Positions 53,761-63,516 of a DNA stretch of 64,000 nucleotides are shown here, one piece after another; position 1 is the first letter of the stretch; each line of letters opens with the position of its first letter. Location: contig CAUVYA020000002.1 in the NCBI GenBank assembly GCA_963556045.3, positions 1,178,001 to 1,242,000 on the forward strand. Direction: 5' to 3'. The notes beneath the pieces are model-generated. The model ran no database searches, had not been told where the DNA came from, and worked only from the letters and a program-made list of their open reading frames with translations. Source of the DNA: UBA4781 sp963556045. GTDB taxonomy: Bacteria; Chloroflexota; Anaerolineae; Anaerolineales; Anaerolineaceae. Both the position numbers and the translations under genes were made by a program.

Positions 53761-54360
53761 ATGACGAACAAATCGCAATCAATAAATGTGGGTGATCGAA
53801 TTCGATCTGCTCGTAGAAACGCAAAACTATCTCAACAAGAACTAGCAAAAATGAGTAATATATCCATCAATACATTGAGCCTTTTAGAAAGGGGGATGAC
53901 TTCACCAACAATCGCAACCCTGCAAAAATTAGCCGATACACTGAATGTTGAACTCTCTTCCTTTTTCCTCTTTTCAAAAATTGAGCAACATGTATTTTTT
54001 TCCAAGGCGAACAAAAGGGAACCCATCCATATTACTGAGGGATATCTATTTGACCTGAATCCCAGTTCCATCCTTTCTTCATTCAAGCCTGTTGTCATTG
54101 AAGTAAATCCTGAGATGACATCCAGTAAAATGGTGAAACATGAAGGTTTTGAATTCCTGTATTGTCTTGAAAACGAATTGATGGTTATGATCTCTGACCT
54201 GAGCTATCTGCTAGAAAAAGGGGATTCTATCTTTTTTAAAGCATCCTTACCTCATCATTGGGAAAACAAGACACACGACACCACCAGGATCATCATGATC
54301 CAAATCACTTCCGATGCGGATGACAAAAACAAATCCGGCAAGAATTATCATGCCAGCTAG
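53761..54360 (+). CDS. XRE-family regulator with a C-terminal cupin domain
   Basis: The 199-residue protein has an XRE-type HTH (residues about 11-66: IRSARRNAKLSQQELAKMSN and SINTLSLLERGMTSPTIATL) and a cupin domain (about 105-190) with KHEGFEFLYCLENEL and SLPHHWENK. In this common architecture the cupin binds a small ligand and controls DNA binding. It is divergent from the nine-gene PTS operon and is its most likely regulator. GAGAGG precedes the start. Confidence 0.85.
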   Translation: MTNKSQSINVGDRIRSARRNAKLSQQELAKMSNISINTLSLLERGMTSPTIATLQKLADTLNVELSSFFLFSKIEQHVFFSKANKREPIHITEGYLFDLNPSSILSSFKPVVIEVNPEMTSSKMVKHEGFEFLYCLENELMVMISDLSYLLEKGDSIFFKASLPHHWENKTHDTTRIIMIQITSDADDKNKSGKNYHAS

Positions 54361-55343
54361 ATAAAAACAGCAACATCGGGTTTTTATGCGATCATGCTTT
54401 CATACATCCAATAAAAAGACCCAATCTTTAATACAAGAATAGATCTTAGCGAAAATATCTTCATTAAACAAACGGGCTGCTGATTGCTTGTACGATATGA
54501 TTGTTTTCTCCGATCATTCTCTATGAATCGTCATCTTCAAGTACATATCCCTACGGTTCATATACGCGGATTTTTTCTAATCTGATATCATACGGTTTTT
54601 CGCTGGGAATCATTTCCCATTCCAGTAAAGATGGTTTCACAAAAAAGGAATGTTGACTTTCTTCATTTTCCCTCCTGCGGAAAAAGCAAATAAATTTTGA
54701 TTAGATTTGAGAGTAAGATATAGTTTTGCATTCCCAGGAGACTGATACATTTGCGAATATGGTTGGTTGAGCAATTCTATGTCTTTACTTCACATCATAA
54801 AGACAAGCTCCATCATCCATTACTATTCTCCATCTTCTGTTTTCTATTTATTCTCTTCTTTGATATTAAGGAAATATTTACTTCCGAGTCATTGAGTATT
54901 CTCAACGATATTTAGATGTTACACAGTCAACTTGGGCAACTTGGGCATAATTTCCTGGCTAATAAAACTTCGAATTTCCTTCATCCCCTCCATTTTCTGC
55001 AAATTCGCGAGGAAGTATTGACTGTACACCCAGACAAGTTGTAGAATACAGCAGATCATATCCCTCAGTGATCCTCACCATAGTGATCCTCACCATAGTG
55101 ATCCTCACCATCCTGATGTCTCCTTTGGATATAAGGAAATACGGTTTATAGATGTTATAGAGATCAATGGTAGAGAAGAACGAAACAAGAATTATTCTGG
55201 ATGCATTTTATTGGTACAGTAGAGAAGGTGTATATCAGAAAAACAAACACCAGGAACCGCCCATTTTCCACCAAGTTGTAAACTTGCTTATTGCGCCATA
55301 GACAAGAAGAAGAACAATACAACTACCGACCCGAGGATCCAAT
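54361..55343. other. Long spacer with tandem repeats
   Basis: Nearly 1 kb without a confident gene on either strand. It holds a 15-bp unit repeated three times (55067-55111) and a 9-bp direct repeat CAACTTGGG twice in a row near 54928-54945. There is no sign of tRNA or of a CRISPR array. The promoter of the TIR-LRR gene should lie near its right end. Part of this stretch may be eroded gene sequence. Confidence 0.45.
55067..55111. repeat. Three perfect tandem copies of a 15-bp unit
   Basis: AGTGATCCTCACCAT occurs three times head to tail at 55067-55081, 55082-55096 and 55097-55111, with the first bases of a fourth, divergent copy after that. No spacers separate the units, so it is a simple tandem repeat. 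It lies about 230 bases upstream of the TIR-LRR gene and could be a protein-binding array or a replication-slippage product. Confidence 0.85.
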
Positions 55344-56762
55344 ATGAAGAACACAGAAAACAGCGACAGCAATTCACCAAAACCAAATGGGATCAACACA
55401 ACCTCACAGCCATTTATTGCTCCACAAATTCCCTTTGCGGCATACAAAGGAAATGCCCCCTATGTGTTTGTTAGCTATGCGCATAAGATTCTACTTCAGT
55501 ATATCCCAATCATCACCCAATTCAACGACCAGGGCTATAACATCTGGTACGATGAAGGCATAGAACCCGGCATCGAATGGCCAGAAGAGATCGCAAACGC
55601 CCTCAATTCCTCCAGCCTTTTCGTAGTTTTCATCACCCCCAATTCTGTCGCTTCCGAAAATGTGCGCAATGAGATCAATTTTGCGCTGGCAAAAAAACTA
55701 CCCTTCATCGCAATATACTTATGTGAAACCTCGTTAACCCCCGGTCTGCAACTGCAGATCGGATCCAAACAGGATATCCGTAAATACATCCTTGATGATG
55801 ATTCATTTCAAAGAAAGTATTCCTACTCCTTTGACAGTATTTTTCATAAACCGGAGAAGAAACCCGAACCGCCAGCGCCTGAAAAAGCAAGAGCAGATCA
55901 GAAGATTCCTCCTTCTGATAAACCCGCCGTACTTCCAGCTACTCCACCTGCCAGCGGAGCTCTTCCTTTTGTCTGCGATATTGTGCGCAGGGCTGCCTGT
56001 GAGAAGCTCGGATTACCCGACGATAAACAACTAGAGCAAAAACACGCAGATGTTGTTGAGGAACTAATATTTTTCGCCGATGCTTTTAGCAAACAATACC
56101 TGGCTTGCAATAAAGGTAAAGAGCGCCTGATGGTATACAAAAAGGAAAGTCAGCCTGTATTTTTCTTTGAAAGAGGCAGCATCGCAGATCTCTCTGATTT
56201 TTCCTATTTTCGCAAATTACAGGATCTACGCTTGATCTTTCACAAGTTTTCAGACCTGACTCCTCTGGCAAAGCTTCCCATCAAGATTCTCGATCTTTCC
56301 TGCAACCAGCTTGCAGACCTCTCACACCTGGGAGAGTTAGCCAACCTGACAAACCTTAGTTTGGATTATTCGACTTACTCCAGCATTGCCCCACTGGGCA
56401 AAGCAAAGGCACTGCGGTTTTTATCTATGTCTGACATCTCCTATCAGGCATTCCGTGAATTGTGCCAGCTTGATCTTCCCAATCTGGAAACGCTGCACAT
56501 TCCTAACAGCAAAATAGAAAGCTTAGCCGGTATCTCGAATCTGCAAAATCTCACCTGGCTGAGCATTAACGACAGTGTCATATTTGAGTTTGACGAGATC
56601 GCGAAATTAAAGAATTTGAGCATCCTGGCACTTTCCAGAACAAAATGCTTTGATTTTTCTTTTGTAAAGGAGTTGCCTGCGCTGAAAACTCTTTCAGTGG
56701 ATGAAGAACAAAAAGCACAGATCATTGCACAGTTAGGAGAAACACCGCCCTATCTTCAATAA
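55344..56762 (+). CDS. TIR domain-LRR protein
   Basis: The 472-residue protein begins with a TIR domain (about residues 38-135): YVFVSYAHK, then GYNIWYDEGIEPGIEWPEEI and SSLFVVFITPNSVASENVRN. The WPEE part carries the Glu expected for NAD-cleaving TIRs. A Pro/Lys-rich linker (about 172-205), a helical region (210-270) and about six to eight leucine-rich repeats (285-450; for example ILDLSCNQLADLSHLGELAN) follow. No NB-ARC or STAND ATPase is present. Bacterial TIRs hydrolyse NAD or make cyclic ADP-ribose signals in phage defence; others are effectors. The LRR may sense a protein ligand. There is no signal peptide, so it acts in the cytoplasm. Confidence 0.82.
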   Translation: MKNTENSDSNSPKPNGINTTSQPFIAPQIPFAAYKGNAPYVFVSYAHKILLQYIPIITQFNDQGYNIWYDEGIEPGIEWPEEIANALNSSSLFVVFITPNSVASENVRNEINFALAKKLPFIAIYLCETSLTPGLQLQIGSKQDIRKYILDDDSFQRKYSYSFDSIFHKPEKKPEPPAPEKARADQKIPPSDKPAVLPATPPASGALPFVCDIVRRAACEKLGLPDDKQLEQKHADVVEELIFFADAFSKQYLACNKGKERLMVYKKESQPVFFFERGSIADLSDFSYFRKLQDLRLIFHKFSDLTPLAKLPIKILDLSCNQLADLSHLGELANLTNLSLDYSTYSSIAPLGKAKALRFLSMSDISYQAFRELCQLDLPNLETLHIPNSKIESLAGISNLQNLTWLSINDSVIFEFDEIAKLKNLSILALSRTKCFDFSFVKELPALKTLSVDEEQKAQIIAQLGETPPYLQ

Positions 56763-56865
56763 TCTTATCAATGCACGTATTCAAACCAACAGTGTTTTTT
56801 TAACCAGGAAGGTTTTAATCTTCCATCAAAAAACGAAAAGGACCGGTATTAAAAAATTTATCACT

Positions 56866-57885
56866 ATGAAGACAAAACACCCGCTACTCATCAACCTATT
56901 CTTAATCGCATCCTGTTTCATTGCTGCCTGCAGCATCAGTTCCAGCGATATCAGCCCCAAATCTGAAGAACAGGAAGTATTGGACACTTCTTCTGTGACA
57001 GAAGTTCCCGAAAGTACCGAGGTCATCCTCCCCACCGATATACCAGAAAAGATCTCCTGTACCATCGTTTTTGATTCCGACCGCGATGGGAATTTGGAAA
57101 TATATGTCATGGGTCCTGACGGAGGGAATCTCCAGAATCTATCGAACAACCCAGGAGATGACCGGAATGCAGTATGGTCACCAGATGGCAGTCAGATCGC
57201 TTTTGTATCCAACCGGGAAAATGACCAGGAAGGCGGGCAGCATATTTATGTCATGGATGCAGATGGCAGCAATGTAAGACAGCTCACCGGAAACATGTTT
57301 ACTATCAGTAATTATCCTGATTGGTCACATGATGGAAACAGCATCGTGTTTTCCAGTGAGGTGAATGGCAGCAATGATATTTTTGTCATGAAAGCTGATG
57401 GTACCGGCGAACCCTTAAACCTGACAAACAGTGATGGACAGGATTTCCAACCGGTCTGGTCGCCGGATGACAGTCAGATCGCATGGCTTTCTGGGAATAA
57501 CGAAAATTGGGACCTCTTTATCATGAATTCAGATGGCAGCGATGCGAAAAATCTCACGGAGAACGGTGGGGTTGTTAATGTAGCATGGACCATTGATGGA
57601 CAGTTATTCCTCCACTGGGAGAATCAGGAATACGGCTGTTTTAACTGTGTCATGGATACGGACGGTTCGAATGTCATCGATGCCGGCGGCAAGGGAGAAA
57701 TACAGCGCTATGTACCTTTTTGGACTTTAGATGGGGATAGAGTGGAATTAACATCAGCCGATATAAACAATGGAAACGATGAGATTTATCTGGTGAGCGA
57801 AATATTTCCAGATGCACTCTTGAATCTCACCAACGATCCGGGGAATGACCGCAATCCTGATTGGCCAACTCGGTGCGGACCATAA
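56866..57885 (+). CDS. TolB-like (PD40) beta-propeller lipoprotein
   Basis: The 339-residue product has a lipobox FIAAC ending in Cys22, so it is a surface lipoprotein. After an acidic Ser/Pro-rich linker (23-60) there are about six PD40/WD40-like blades, each with motifs like NAVWSPDGSQIAFVS and IYVMDADGSNVRQLT. Such propellers bind proteins or sugars. It lies 103 bases after the TIR-LRR gene on the same strand but need not be linked to it. A strong terminator follows. Confidence 0.85.
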   Translation: MKTKHPLLINLFLIASCFIAACSISSSDISPKSEEQEVLDTSSVTEVPESTEVILPTDIPEKISCTIVFDSDRDGNLEIYVMGPDGGNLQNLSNNPGDDRNAVWSPDGSQIAFVSNRENDQEGGQHIYVMDADGSNVRQLTGNMFTISNYPDWSHDGNSIVFSSEVNGSNDIFVMKADGTGEPLNLTNSDGQDFQPVWSPDDSQIAWLSGNNENWDLFIMNSDGSDAKNLTENGGVVNVAWTIDGQLFLHWENQEYGCFNCVMDTDGSNVIDAGGKGEIQRYVPFWTLDGDRVELTSADINNGNDEIYLVSEIFPDALLNLTNDPGNDRNPDWPTRCGP

Positions 57886-57914
57886 GTGAATTGCGATCCG
57901 GTTTTTATTATGTA

Positions 57915-57955
57915 AAAGATGTGCAGTTCCATTTGAGCTGCACATCTTTATTTTA
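57915..57955 (+). terminator. Strong, probably bidirectional intrinsic terminator
   Basis: AAAGATGTGCAG (57915-57926) pairs perfectly with 57938-57949 around an 11-base loop and is followed by ATTTTAG. On the opposite strand the stem is followed by a U-rich stretch too, so it may stop the convergent gene at 57990 as well. Confidence 0.88.
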
Positions 57956-57989
57956 GATTCATCGAAGATGCCGGAGAGGAGTCTGACAG

Positions 57990-58964
57990 CTAATTTTCTT
58001 TCTTCTCAGCTTCATCCTTTTTCTTACCATTCACAAAATAGTTAAGGATCAATACGATAGCGCCTACCGTTATCAAAACGATCGGTCCGACCAGGTCGGT
58101 CATTTGCTCACTCAGGAGTACGACCATTGCGATCACCAGAAGCACAACCGCAGGGATTTTCGCCCAATCGGTGGGATATTTGGAACGCATGAACCACAAA
58201 ACACCGAAGGTCAGCCCCAATCCTGCGAGGAAGATCTCGGCGGGGAAAGGCACCCTCGCTAATTCCTCGATCGCCAGACCAAGAGAAACGCTGCTGAACA
58301 CACCGGCAGGGATCAATGCCCACCAGCTTTTCCGCGAACGTACAAATACCACAATAAAAGCGACAGCAAATATTGCTACAGTTAACAGATCGAAAACAGG
58401 TCCTTTTACAAACGCTTGAAGTAATGGAATGGTGCCAACCGCGGTTAGCACACCGAATGGGATGAGCGCCCACTGCCGGCTTTTATCAGCCAGGTACACT
58501 ACCAGAAATGGCAGTCCGATACTATACAAGACCAGCGCGCCGACCAGATTTCCATTGACTTTATCAGCCAGGAAAACAATAGCGGTTATGACCGTCATCA
58601 CCCAGGCAGGAATCAACGCCCATGTATTTTTACTGGTATCTGTGAAAAAAGCAACGAGAAAAGGCAGCGCGATGGCAGCCAGGATTGGAGCCCCGCTGAT
58701 TGACCTGCCCAATACTGTGCCGCTCAAACCAACGACCAGCGCGATGCCGGCAGACACAGTTGCCGGGAACAGCCAGCCCCAATTCCGAATCCCCTGCAGC
58801 AGATACGTGATCAGGAATAAAACAGCAGCCGCTCCAAAGACCAATGCCCATGTTGCATTCGACCAATAGCGAAAATCTACAATACCCACGTTGTTCAACA
58901 TGAAAAAAACACCCGCTCCGATCAGGATGACACCCCAGAAAATGCTAAGCCATTTGTTATTCAT
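57990..58964 (-). CDS. Multi-helix membrane protein with a LiaF/DUF5668-like N-terminus
   Basis: I start at ATG 58964 because GGGAG lies just upstream; the longer frame to 59027 is unlikely. The 324-residue protein has about ten helices in pairs. The first part (NNKWLSIFWGVILIGAGVFF and MLNNVGIVDF) resembles the small LiaF-type/DUF5668 membrane domain. The tail is charged (NGKKKDEAEKKEN). Function is unknown; a role in envelope-stress sensing is a guess. Confidence 0.6.
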   Translation of the reverse strand: MNNKWLSIFWGVILIGAGVFFMLNNVGIVDFRYWSNATWALVFGAAAVLFLITYLLQGIRNWGWLFPATVSAGIALVVGLSGTVLGRSISGAPILAAIALPFLVAFFTDTSKNTWALIPAWVMTVITAIVFLADKVNGNLVGALVLYSIGLPFLVVYLADKSRQWALIPFGVLTAVGTIPLLQAFVKGPVFDLLTVAIFAVAFIVVFVRSRKSWWALIPAGVFSSVSLGLAIEELARVPFPAEIFLAGLGLTFGVLWFMRSKYPTDWAKIPAVVLLVIAMVVLLSEQMTDLVGPIVLITVGAIVLILNYFVNGKKKDEAEKKEN

Positions 58965-59027
58965 GCAATTACTCCCTTTGTTGGATAATTTGTTAAGTAT
59001 ACGTAATTCATAAACTGCAGGTTGCAA

Positions 59028-59495
59028 AAAACACGACTTATACCAGATAAATACAAAAGGGGGCGCAGCGAGAGCAAGTTAAACGCGAAGATATATATTT
59101 GATGACAAGAAAGTATTTTCCGTTCACACTGTGCTATGTTTTTCAGGGATTTTTATACCTTATGTTTTTGATATTTGCTGTTTTTGTCCTATCCATCCAC
59201 ACATTCGCATCCATACCACTATTCCTAAACCCGACAACTTTTTGTTATGATTATTGCATGCTTTAACATCACAGCACATCACCTTAAATGCTGGCTTTCT
59301 CGATCTTTTGGAAAGTTTTATGGAAGCTGCAAATCATCAAGTCGAAGAAAGAAAGTCAGTACTATAGAATCGGAAAATGATTACCCGGTGAGATCATTCA
59401 ATAATGAGGTATTCACAATTGTTGTACCGTCAAGAAAAACAACGGCAAATCAATAATATTCACCACCCCAAGAGCGCTGTTTGAAAAGAGGAAAT
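59028..59495. other. Spacer upstream of the aldo/keto reductase
   Basis: About 470 bases with no confident gene. A 69-codon frame at 59247-59456 has no good start and an odd composition, so I leave it out. The promoters of both flanking genes should lie here. Confidence 0.4.
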
Positions 59496-60656
59496 ATGCA
59501 ATACAGAAAATTTGGTAAGTTAGATTGGCAGGTATCTGCGCTGGGTTTTGGCTGTATGCGTTTGCCAACGATAGATGGAGAGATGGGAAATATCGATCAA
59601 GAGAAAACGACTGAAATGATCCGTTTCGCGATCGATAACGGTTTGAACTATCTGGACACCGCCTATGTATACCATGATCAGAAAAGCGAAATCGCTTTGG
59701 GCAAAGCGCTCGAAGACGGGTATCGTGATCGAGTTCGAATTGCAACCAAATTGCCTATCTGGCTGGTGAAGCAGCAGGGTGATTTCGACAGCATGCTGGC
59801 TGAGGAACTGCAGCGCCTGCAAACCGACACGATCGATTTTTATCTGATGCATGCCCTGGACCGTGATAGCTGGGAGAAAACGAAACAGTTAGGTTTATTA
59901 CGGAAAGCTGAAGCAGCTCTCGCTGATGGGCGCATCCGTCATGTGGGTTTTTCCTTTCATGACGATCTGGATATCTTTAAAACGATCGTTGATGAGTATG
60001 ATGGATGGACTTTCTGTCAAATCCAGTACAATTACATGGATATCAATTTTCAAGCAGGCATGGAAGGACTGCATTATGCGGCAGACAGAAACCTGGGAGT
60101 GGTTATCATGGAACCTTTACGAGGAGGGAAATTAGCCATTGATCTCCCAGCCACGCAGTCCATCTGGAATTCAGCACCCATAAAACGCAAACCGGCTGAC
60201 TGGGCGCTGCAATGGCTATGGGATCAACCAGAAGTTTCCGTAGTATTAAGCGGCATGAGCACTCTGGAGCAGGTCAAAGAAAATCTTGTATCTGCCGATC
60301 AATCAAAACCACACCAATTAAGCAATGAAGAACTGGAGTTATTCGGTGAGGTACGTGAAGCGTTGAAGAACCTGCGTCCGATTCCATGCACCGATTGCAA
60401 ATATTGCCTTCCTTGCCCCAACGAAGTAAATATCCCACTCAATTTTGAGACTTATAACCTCGTCGCCATGTATAACGATATTGAACACCCGCGCTTCGAA
60501 TATGAGAACTGGATCGCACCTGAGCAGAAAGCATCCGCGTGCATCCAGTGCGATGAATGTCTTTCAAAATGCCCGCAGCATATTGAGATCAGTTCCTGGA
60601 TGCCGGTGATTGATGAGGTGCTGGGCAATGCACAACCCTATCAGAAAGAACTGTAA
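59496..60656 (+). CDS. Fe-S aldo/keto reductase
   Basis: I choose ATG 59496 after AGAGGA; TTG 59481 is less likely. The 386-residue protein has an aldo/keto reductase barrel with the catalytic Asp/Tyr/Lys/His set in LDTAYVYHDQ, KLPIWL and YLMHALDRD, and a C-terminal ferredoxin-like domain: CTDCKYCLPC (about 298-307) and CIQCDECLSKC (about 350-360). This group of anaerobe oxidoreductases may use ferredoxin or NADPH. The substrate is unknown. It stands alone. Confidence 0.85.
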   Translation: MQYRKFGKLDWQVSALGFGCMRLPTIDGEMGNIDQEKTTEMIRFAIDNGLNYLDTAYVYHDQKSEIALGKALEDGYRDRVRIATKLPIWLVKQQGDFDSMLAEELQRLQTDTIDFYLMHALDRDSWEKTKQLGLLRKAEAALADGRIRHVGFSFHDDLDIFKTIVDEYDGWTFCQIQYNYMDINFQAGMEGLHYAADRNLGVVIMEPLRGGKLAIDLPATQSIWNSAPIKRKPADWALQWLWDQPEVSVVLSGMSTLEQVKENLVSADQSKPHQLSNEELELFGEVREALKNLRPIPCTDCKYCLPCPNEVNIPLNFETYNLVAMYNDIEHPRFEYENWIAPEQKASACIQCDECLSKCPQHIEISSWMPVIDEVLGNAQPYQKEL

Positions 60657-60757
60657 GAAAAAAAGGCTTTTGAGAGTGAGGACGAATCCATAAAAGGAAA
60701 GAGCTATCGATTACAGTAATCTCCAGGTCTCGACCCATTTTGAGCTTGATTCCAGAT

Positions 60758-61504
60758 TCAGATATTCACATAATAGCGATACTTACTTCCGATGTAATAG
60801 CAAAGGTTGTATTCACTAAAGCCATAATCTGAGGTATGACTGATCCTTACAAATTTCAATACCGGATCTGCGGTTGAGATGTGCAGTTTTTCAGCCACAT
60901 CGGCAGGGGGCAATATTGCTTCCAGGTATTCTTTTGCCGAGGTTAAAAGGATCCCATGTGAAGCCAGGTAATCATAGAGCGATCCATAGTAATCCTGTGG
61001 ATCTGTCGAGAAAATTTGTGAAAATGGGAAAGAATTAATCGAGAACGCAATAATTTCACCACTCGCGATAGCCCGTACTCTTTTAAGTCGCACGATCTGT
61101 GTACCCGGATCAATATTCAACAAGCCAGCCAACGAACGATTGGCAGAAACCAAATCAAGAACAACACTGGTGGTAACTGCATTCATACCACGTTCACGCA
61201 TTTCATTGGTAAAACTCTTCACCACAGAATTGTTTTCCTGTGGATCCTCTTGAAAATCCTTTACAAAAGTTCCCTTACCGCTCACCTGGTATAGATAACC
61301 CGCTAATACCAGTTCAGATAAGGCTCTTTTTACGGTAATACGGCTCACATCATAGACCCTGCAGAATTCCTCTTCGGAAAGAAGGCGATCGCCTGGTTTC
61401 CATTCACCCAGTAATATCCTGTATTTGAGGTCTTCTTCAACCTGTCGATATTTCGGTAGCTTTTTTTCCATCTCACTTTTATTATAATATTTTTGTTTAC
61501 GCAT
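60758..61504 (-). CDS. GntR-family regulator (HutC/UTRA type)
   Basis: The 248-residue protein has a GntR winged helix (about 15-85: YRILLGEWKPGDRLLSEEEF and VSRITVKRALSELVLAGYLY) and a UTRA ligand-binding domain (about 100-245). UTRA regulators bind sugar phosphates or similar ligands and usually repress the adjacent operon. It is the last gene of a PTS-GH38 operon, 33 bases after EIIA. Met12 (61471) is an alternative start. Confidence 0.88.
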   Translation of the reverse strand: MRKQKYYNKSEMEKKLPKYRQVEEDLKYRILLGEWKPGDRLLSEEEFCRVYDVSRITVKRALSELVLAGYLYQVSGKGTFVKDFQEDPQENNSVVKSFTNEMRERGMNAVTTSVVLDLVSANRSLAGLLNIDPGTQIVRLKRVRAIASGEIIAFSINSFPFSQIFSTDPQDYYGSLYDYLASHGILLTSAKEYLEAILPPADVAEKLHISTADPVLKFVRISHTSDYGFSEYNLCYYIGSKYRYYVNI

Positions 61505-61537
61505 AAATCTCTATACCAATACTATTGATCAAAATAC

Positions 61538-61972
61538 TCATTGCAGTAAGGCGGATACGATCGCCTTCTTTGAAGTGGAATGAAAATAAATTGACCTTCT
61601 GGTCTCATCAAGCAATCTTCTGGCAACAGACGAGAGAATTACAAGATGTTCGTTCTCATCGTTGACATCAGGAACCGCGATGTTAAAAATATATTTTGCC
61701 TGCTCCGAGGCATTCCAGTCCACAGACTGTTTTAATCTGAGATAAACCAGTGATGCAGTCCGTACAGAACCAGATCTGGCATGCGGGATCACGATCTGGT
61801 CTCCGATACATGTTGAAATTATCTCTTCCCTTTCAAGCACATCATGGATAAACTGCAATCGATCATTCAAACGCCGGGATGCATCCAGAGTATCTGCGAT
61901 CTTTTCAATTACTTCTTCTTTCGAACGAATATCAATATCCAGGATGATCAACGATTCATCAACAAGTATCAT
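61538..61972 (-). CDS. PTS fructose-type EIIA
   Basis: I prefer Met14 of the open frame (61972), because EIIA proteins of this family start close to ILVDESLIILDI; the frame is open to 62011. From that start the phosphorylated His is H64 in DQIVIPHARSGS. The 144-residue protein gets phosphate from HPr. It lies between EIIC and the GntR gene. Confidence 0.85.
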   Translation of the reverse strand: MILVDESLIILDIDIRSKEEVIEKIADTLDASRRLNDRLQFIHDVLEREEIISTCIGDQIVIPHARSGSVRTASLVYLRLKQSVDWNASEQAKYIFNIAVPDVNDENEHLVILSSVARRLLDETRRSIYFHSTSKKAIVSALLQ

Positions 61973-62118
61973 TTCACCATAACCTCTTTCATCGAAAACG
62001 TCATCTGTCATTCAGGAATAAGATGCATGCCTATCACATCAGATAATTTGCTATAGATTATTCGTTCATCTATATCATCGGTGATGCTCTCCCGATATAA
62101 GTATCCCTCAATCACCTG

Positions 62119-63180
62119 TTATTCCTGTATTCCCAGATCCTCCTCATGTTCCACATAATCCTTTAATAAGGCGCCCATCATGAATGCCGTGATACACGTA
62201 CCGATGATAAAACAAAGAAGATAGAGCACAACATCATCTGCAAATGGCACGGTGAAGATGCCGCCAATAGGGGTGCTCAAGGTTATCTGAAGAAAACCAG
62301 ATAAGGCACCTGCAACAGCAGCGCCCAGGGTGGTGGAAACAATCACTTCTTTGCGATTTACAACAGCAAACGGGATCGCCCCCTCACTGATATAGCTCAG
62401 CCCCATTATCCAGGCTGCTTTCCCCGCCGTTTTTAATGAGGGCGAGAATTTCTTGGGGAACAGCAGCGTTGCCAGGGCGCAGCCAGTACTGATGGTCATC
62501 CCTGAGCAGCCCGCTGAAGCCATCACAACGGAAGGAACAAGGGTGTTCTCATTTCCGATCAACGATGCAACAGCAAATACGTATGCGATCTTGTTGATTG
62601 GACCGCCGCTATCGTACGCCAGCATCACCCCGATCAGCCCACCGGCAACCATTGCTGTAATTTTATCCATATTGGCGAACCAGCCAATGAGCCATTTGGC
62701 AAGCGGGGTGACAGCATAGTTGATCGGCATCATAAGTAAAGCAGTAAGTATCACCCCAAAAATTGGAAATACGATGAGCGTTTTAAAACCCTCGTACGAA
62801 CGCGGCAGGTTTTTCGTAATGTGCTGTAACACTATAACAACATACCCAGCCGCAAAACCGCCGATCAGGGTTCCAAGAATCCCTGAACCGCCTTCCTGCG
62901 CGAGCGCACCCGCAACCATGCCAGCCAATAATCCCGGACGGTCTGCAATGGAGCTGGCGATATACCCGGCTAGAACAGGCAGCACAAATCGCATAATGAT
63001 CTTAGCGATGCTCAAGAGCCAGGCGGAAAATGGATTCAGTGAACTGACCATTCCCGCATCAAGTCTTTCTCCACTCGATACAAATGCAGTTGAGATAAGC
63101 AAGCACCCCGAGACAATAAATGGTAAAAATTGAGACACCCCGGTCATGCTCTGACGATAGATTGTTTGTTTTCGCTTCAC
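62119..63180 (-). CDS. PTS fructose-type EIIC permease
   Basis: The 353-residue membrane subunit is a paralogue of the one at 52012. It shows the family segments SMTGVSQFLPFIVSGCLLIS, AYDSGGPINKIAYVFAVA and YISEGAIPFAVVNR. About eight to ten helices are expected. It lies 17 bases after the EIIB gene. Confidence 0.89.
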   Translation of the reverse strand: MKRKQTIYRQSMTGVSQFLPFIVSGCLLISTAFVSSGERLDAGMVSSLNPFSAWLLSIAKIIMRFVLPVLAGYIASSIADRPGLLAGMVAGALAQEGGSGILGTLIGGFAAGYVVIVLQHITKNLPRSYEGFKTLIVFPIFGVILTALLMMPINYAVTPLAKWLIGWFANMDKITAMVAGGLIGVMLAYDSGGPINKIAYVFAVASLIGNENTLVPSVVMASAGCSGMTISTGCALATLLFPKKFSPSLKTAGKAAWIMGLSYISEGAIPFAVVNRKEVIVSTTLGAAVAGALSGFLQITLSTPIGGIFTVPFADDVVLYLLCFIIGTCITAFMMGALLKDYVEHEEDLGIQE

Positions 63181-63197
63181 TTCAATCTCCGATAAAA

Positions 63198-63515
63198 CTA
63201 GTAGATATTTGCTTTGCCTTCTTCAATCTGCTTAAAACACTTTTCTGCATTCTGGATTGCTTCTGCAGTTGAAATGATAAGGACTGGTTTTCCACGGAAA
63301 CGATCCATTGGCACCTTGATATCTGATGCAATGATCACTGCAACCGCCTCCTCGATATCTTCAATAGACAATTTATTCGCAACACCAACCGCACCATCTG
63401 TTTCGATCTTTACCAGATAGCCAAGTTTTTTTCCGGTACTTTCCAGACTTTCTGCTGCAATGTAAGTATGCGCAATACCCGCCGGACATGAAGCGACCCC
63501 AATAATTTTCTTCAA
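63198..63515 (-). CDS. PTS fructose-type EIIB
   Basis: The start is TTG 63515, five bases after a strong AGGAGG (63521-63526). The 105-residue protein has the phosphorylated Cys at C10 in GVASCPAGIAHTYIAAESL. It begins one base after the GH38 stop codon, so the two genes are tightly coupled. Confidence 0.9.
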   Translation of the reverse strand: MKKIIGVASCPAGIAHTYIAAESLESTGKKLGYLVKIETDGAVGVANKLSIEDIEEAVAVIIASDIKVPMDRFRGKPVLIISTAEAIQNAEKCFKQIEEGKANIY

Positions 63516-63516
63516 T

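Noticed and set aside
55067..55111. Possible CRISPR array
   Set aside because: The 15-bp units are directly adjacent with no unique spacers, and no cas genes are present.
59247..59456. A 69-codon plus-strand frame
   Set aside because: Poor start context and odd composition; treated as spacer.
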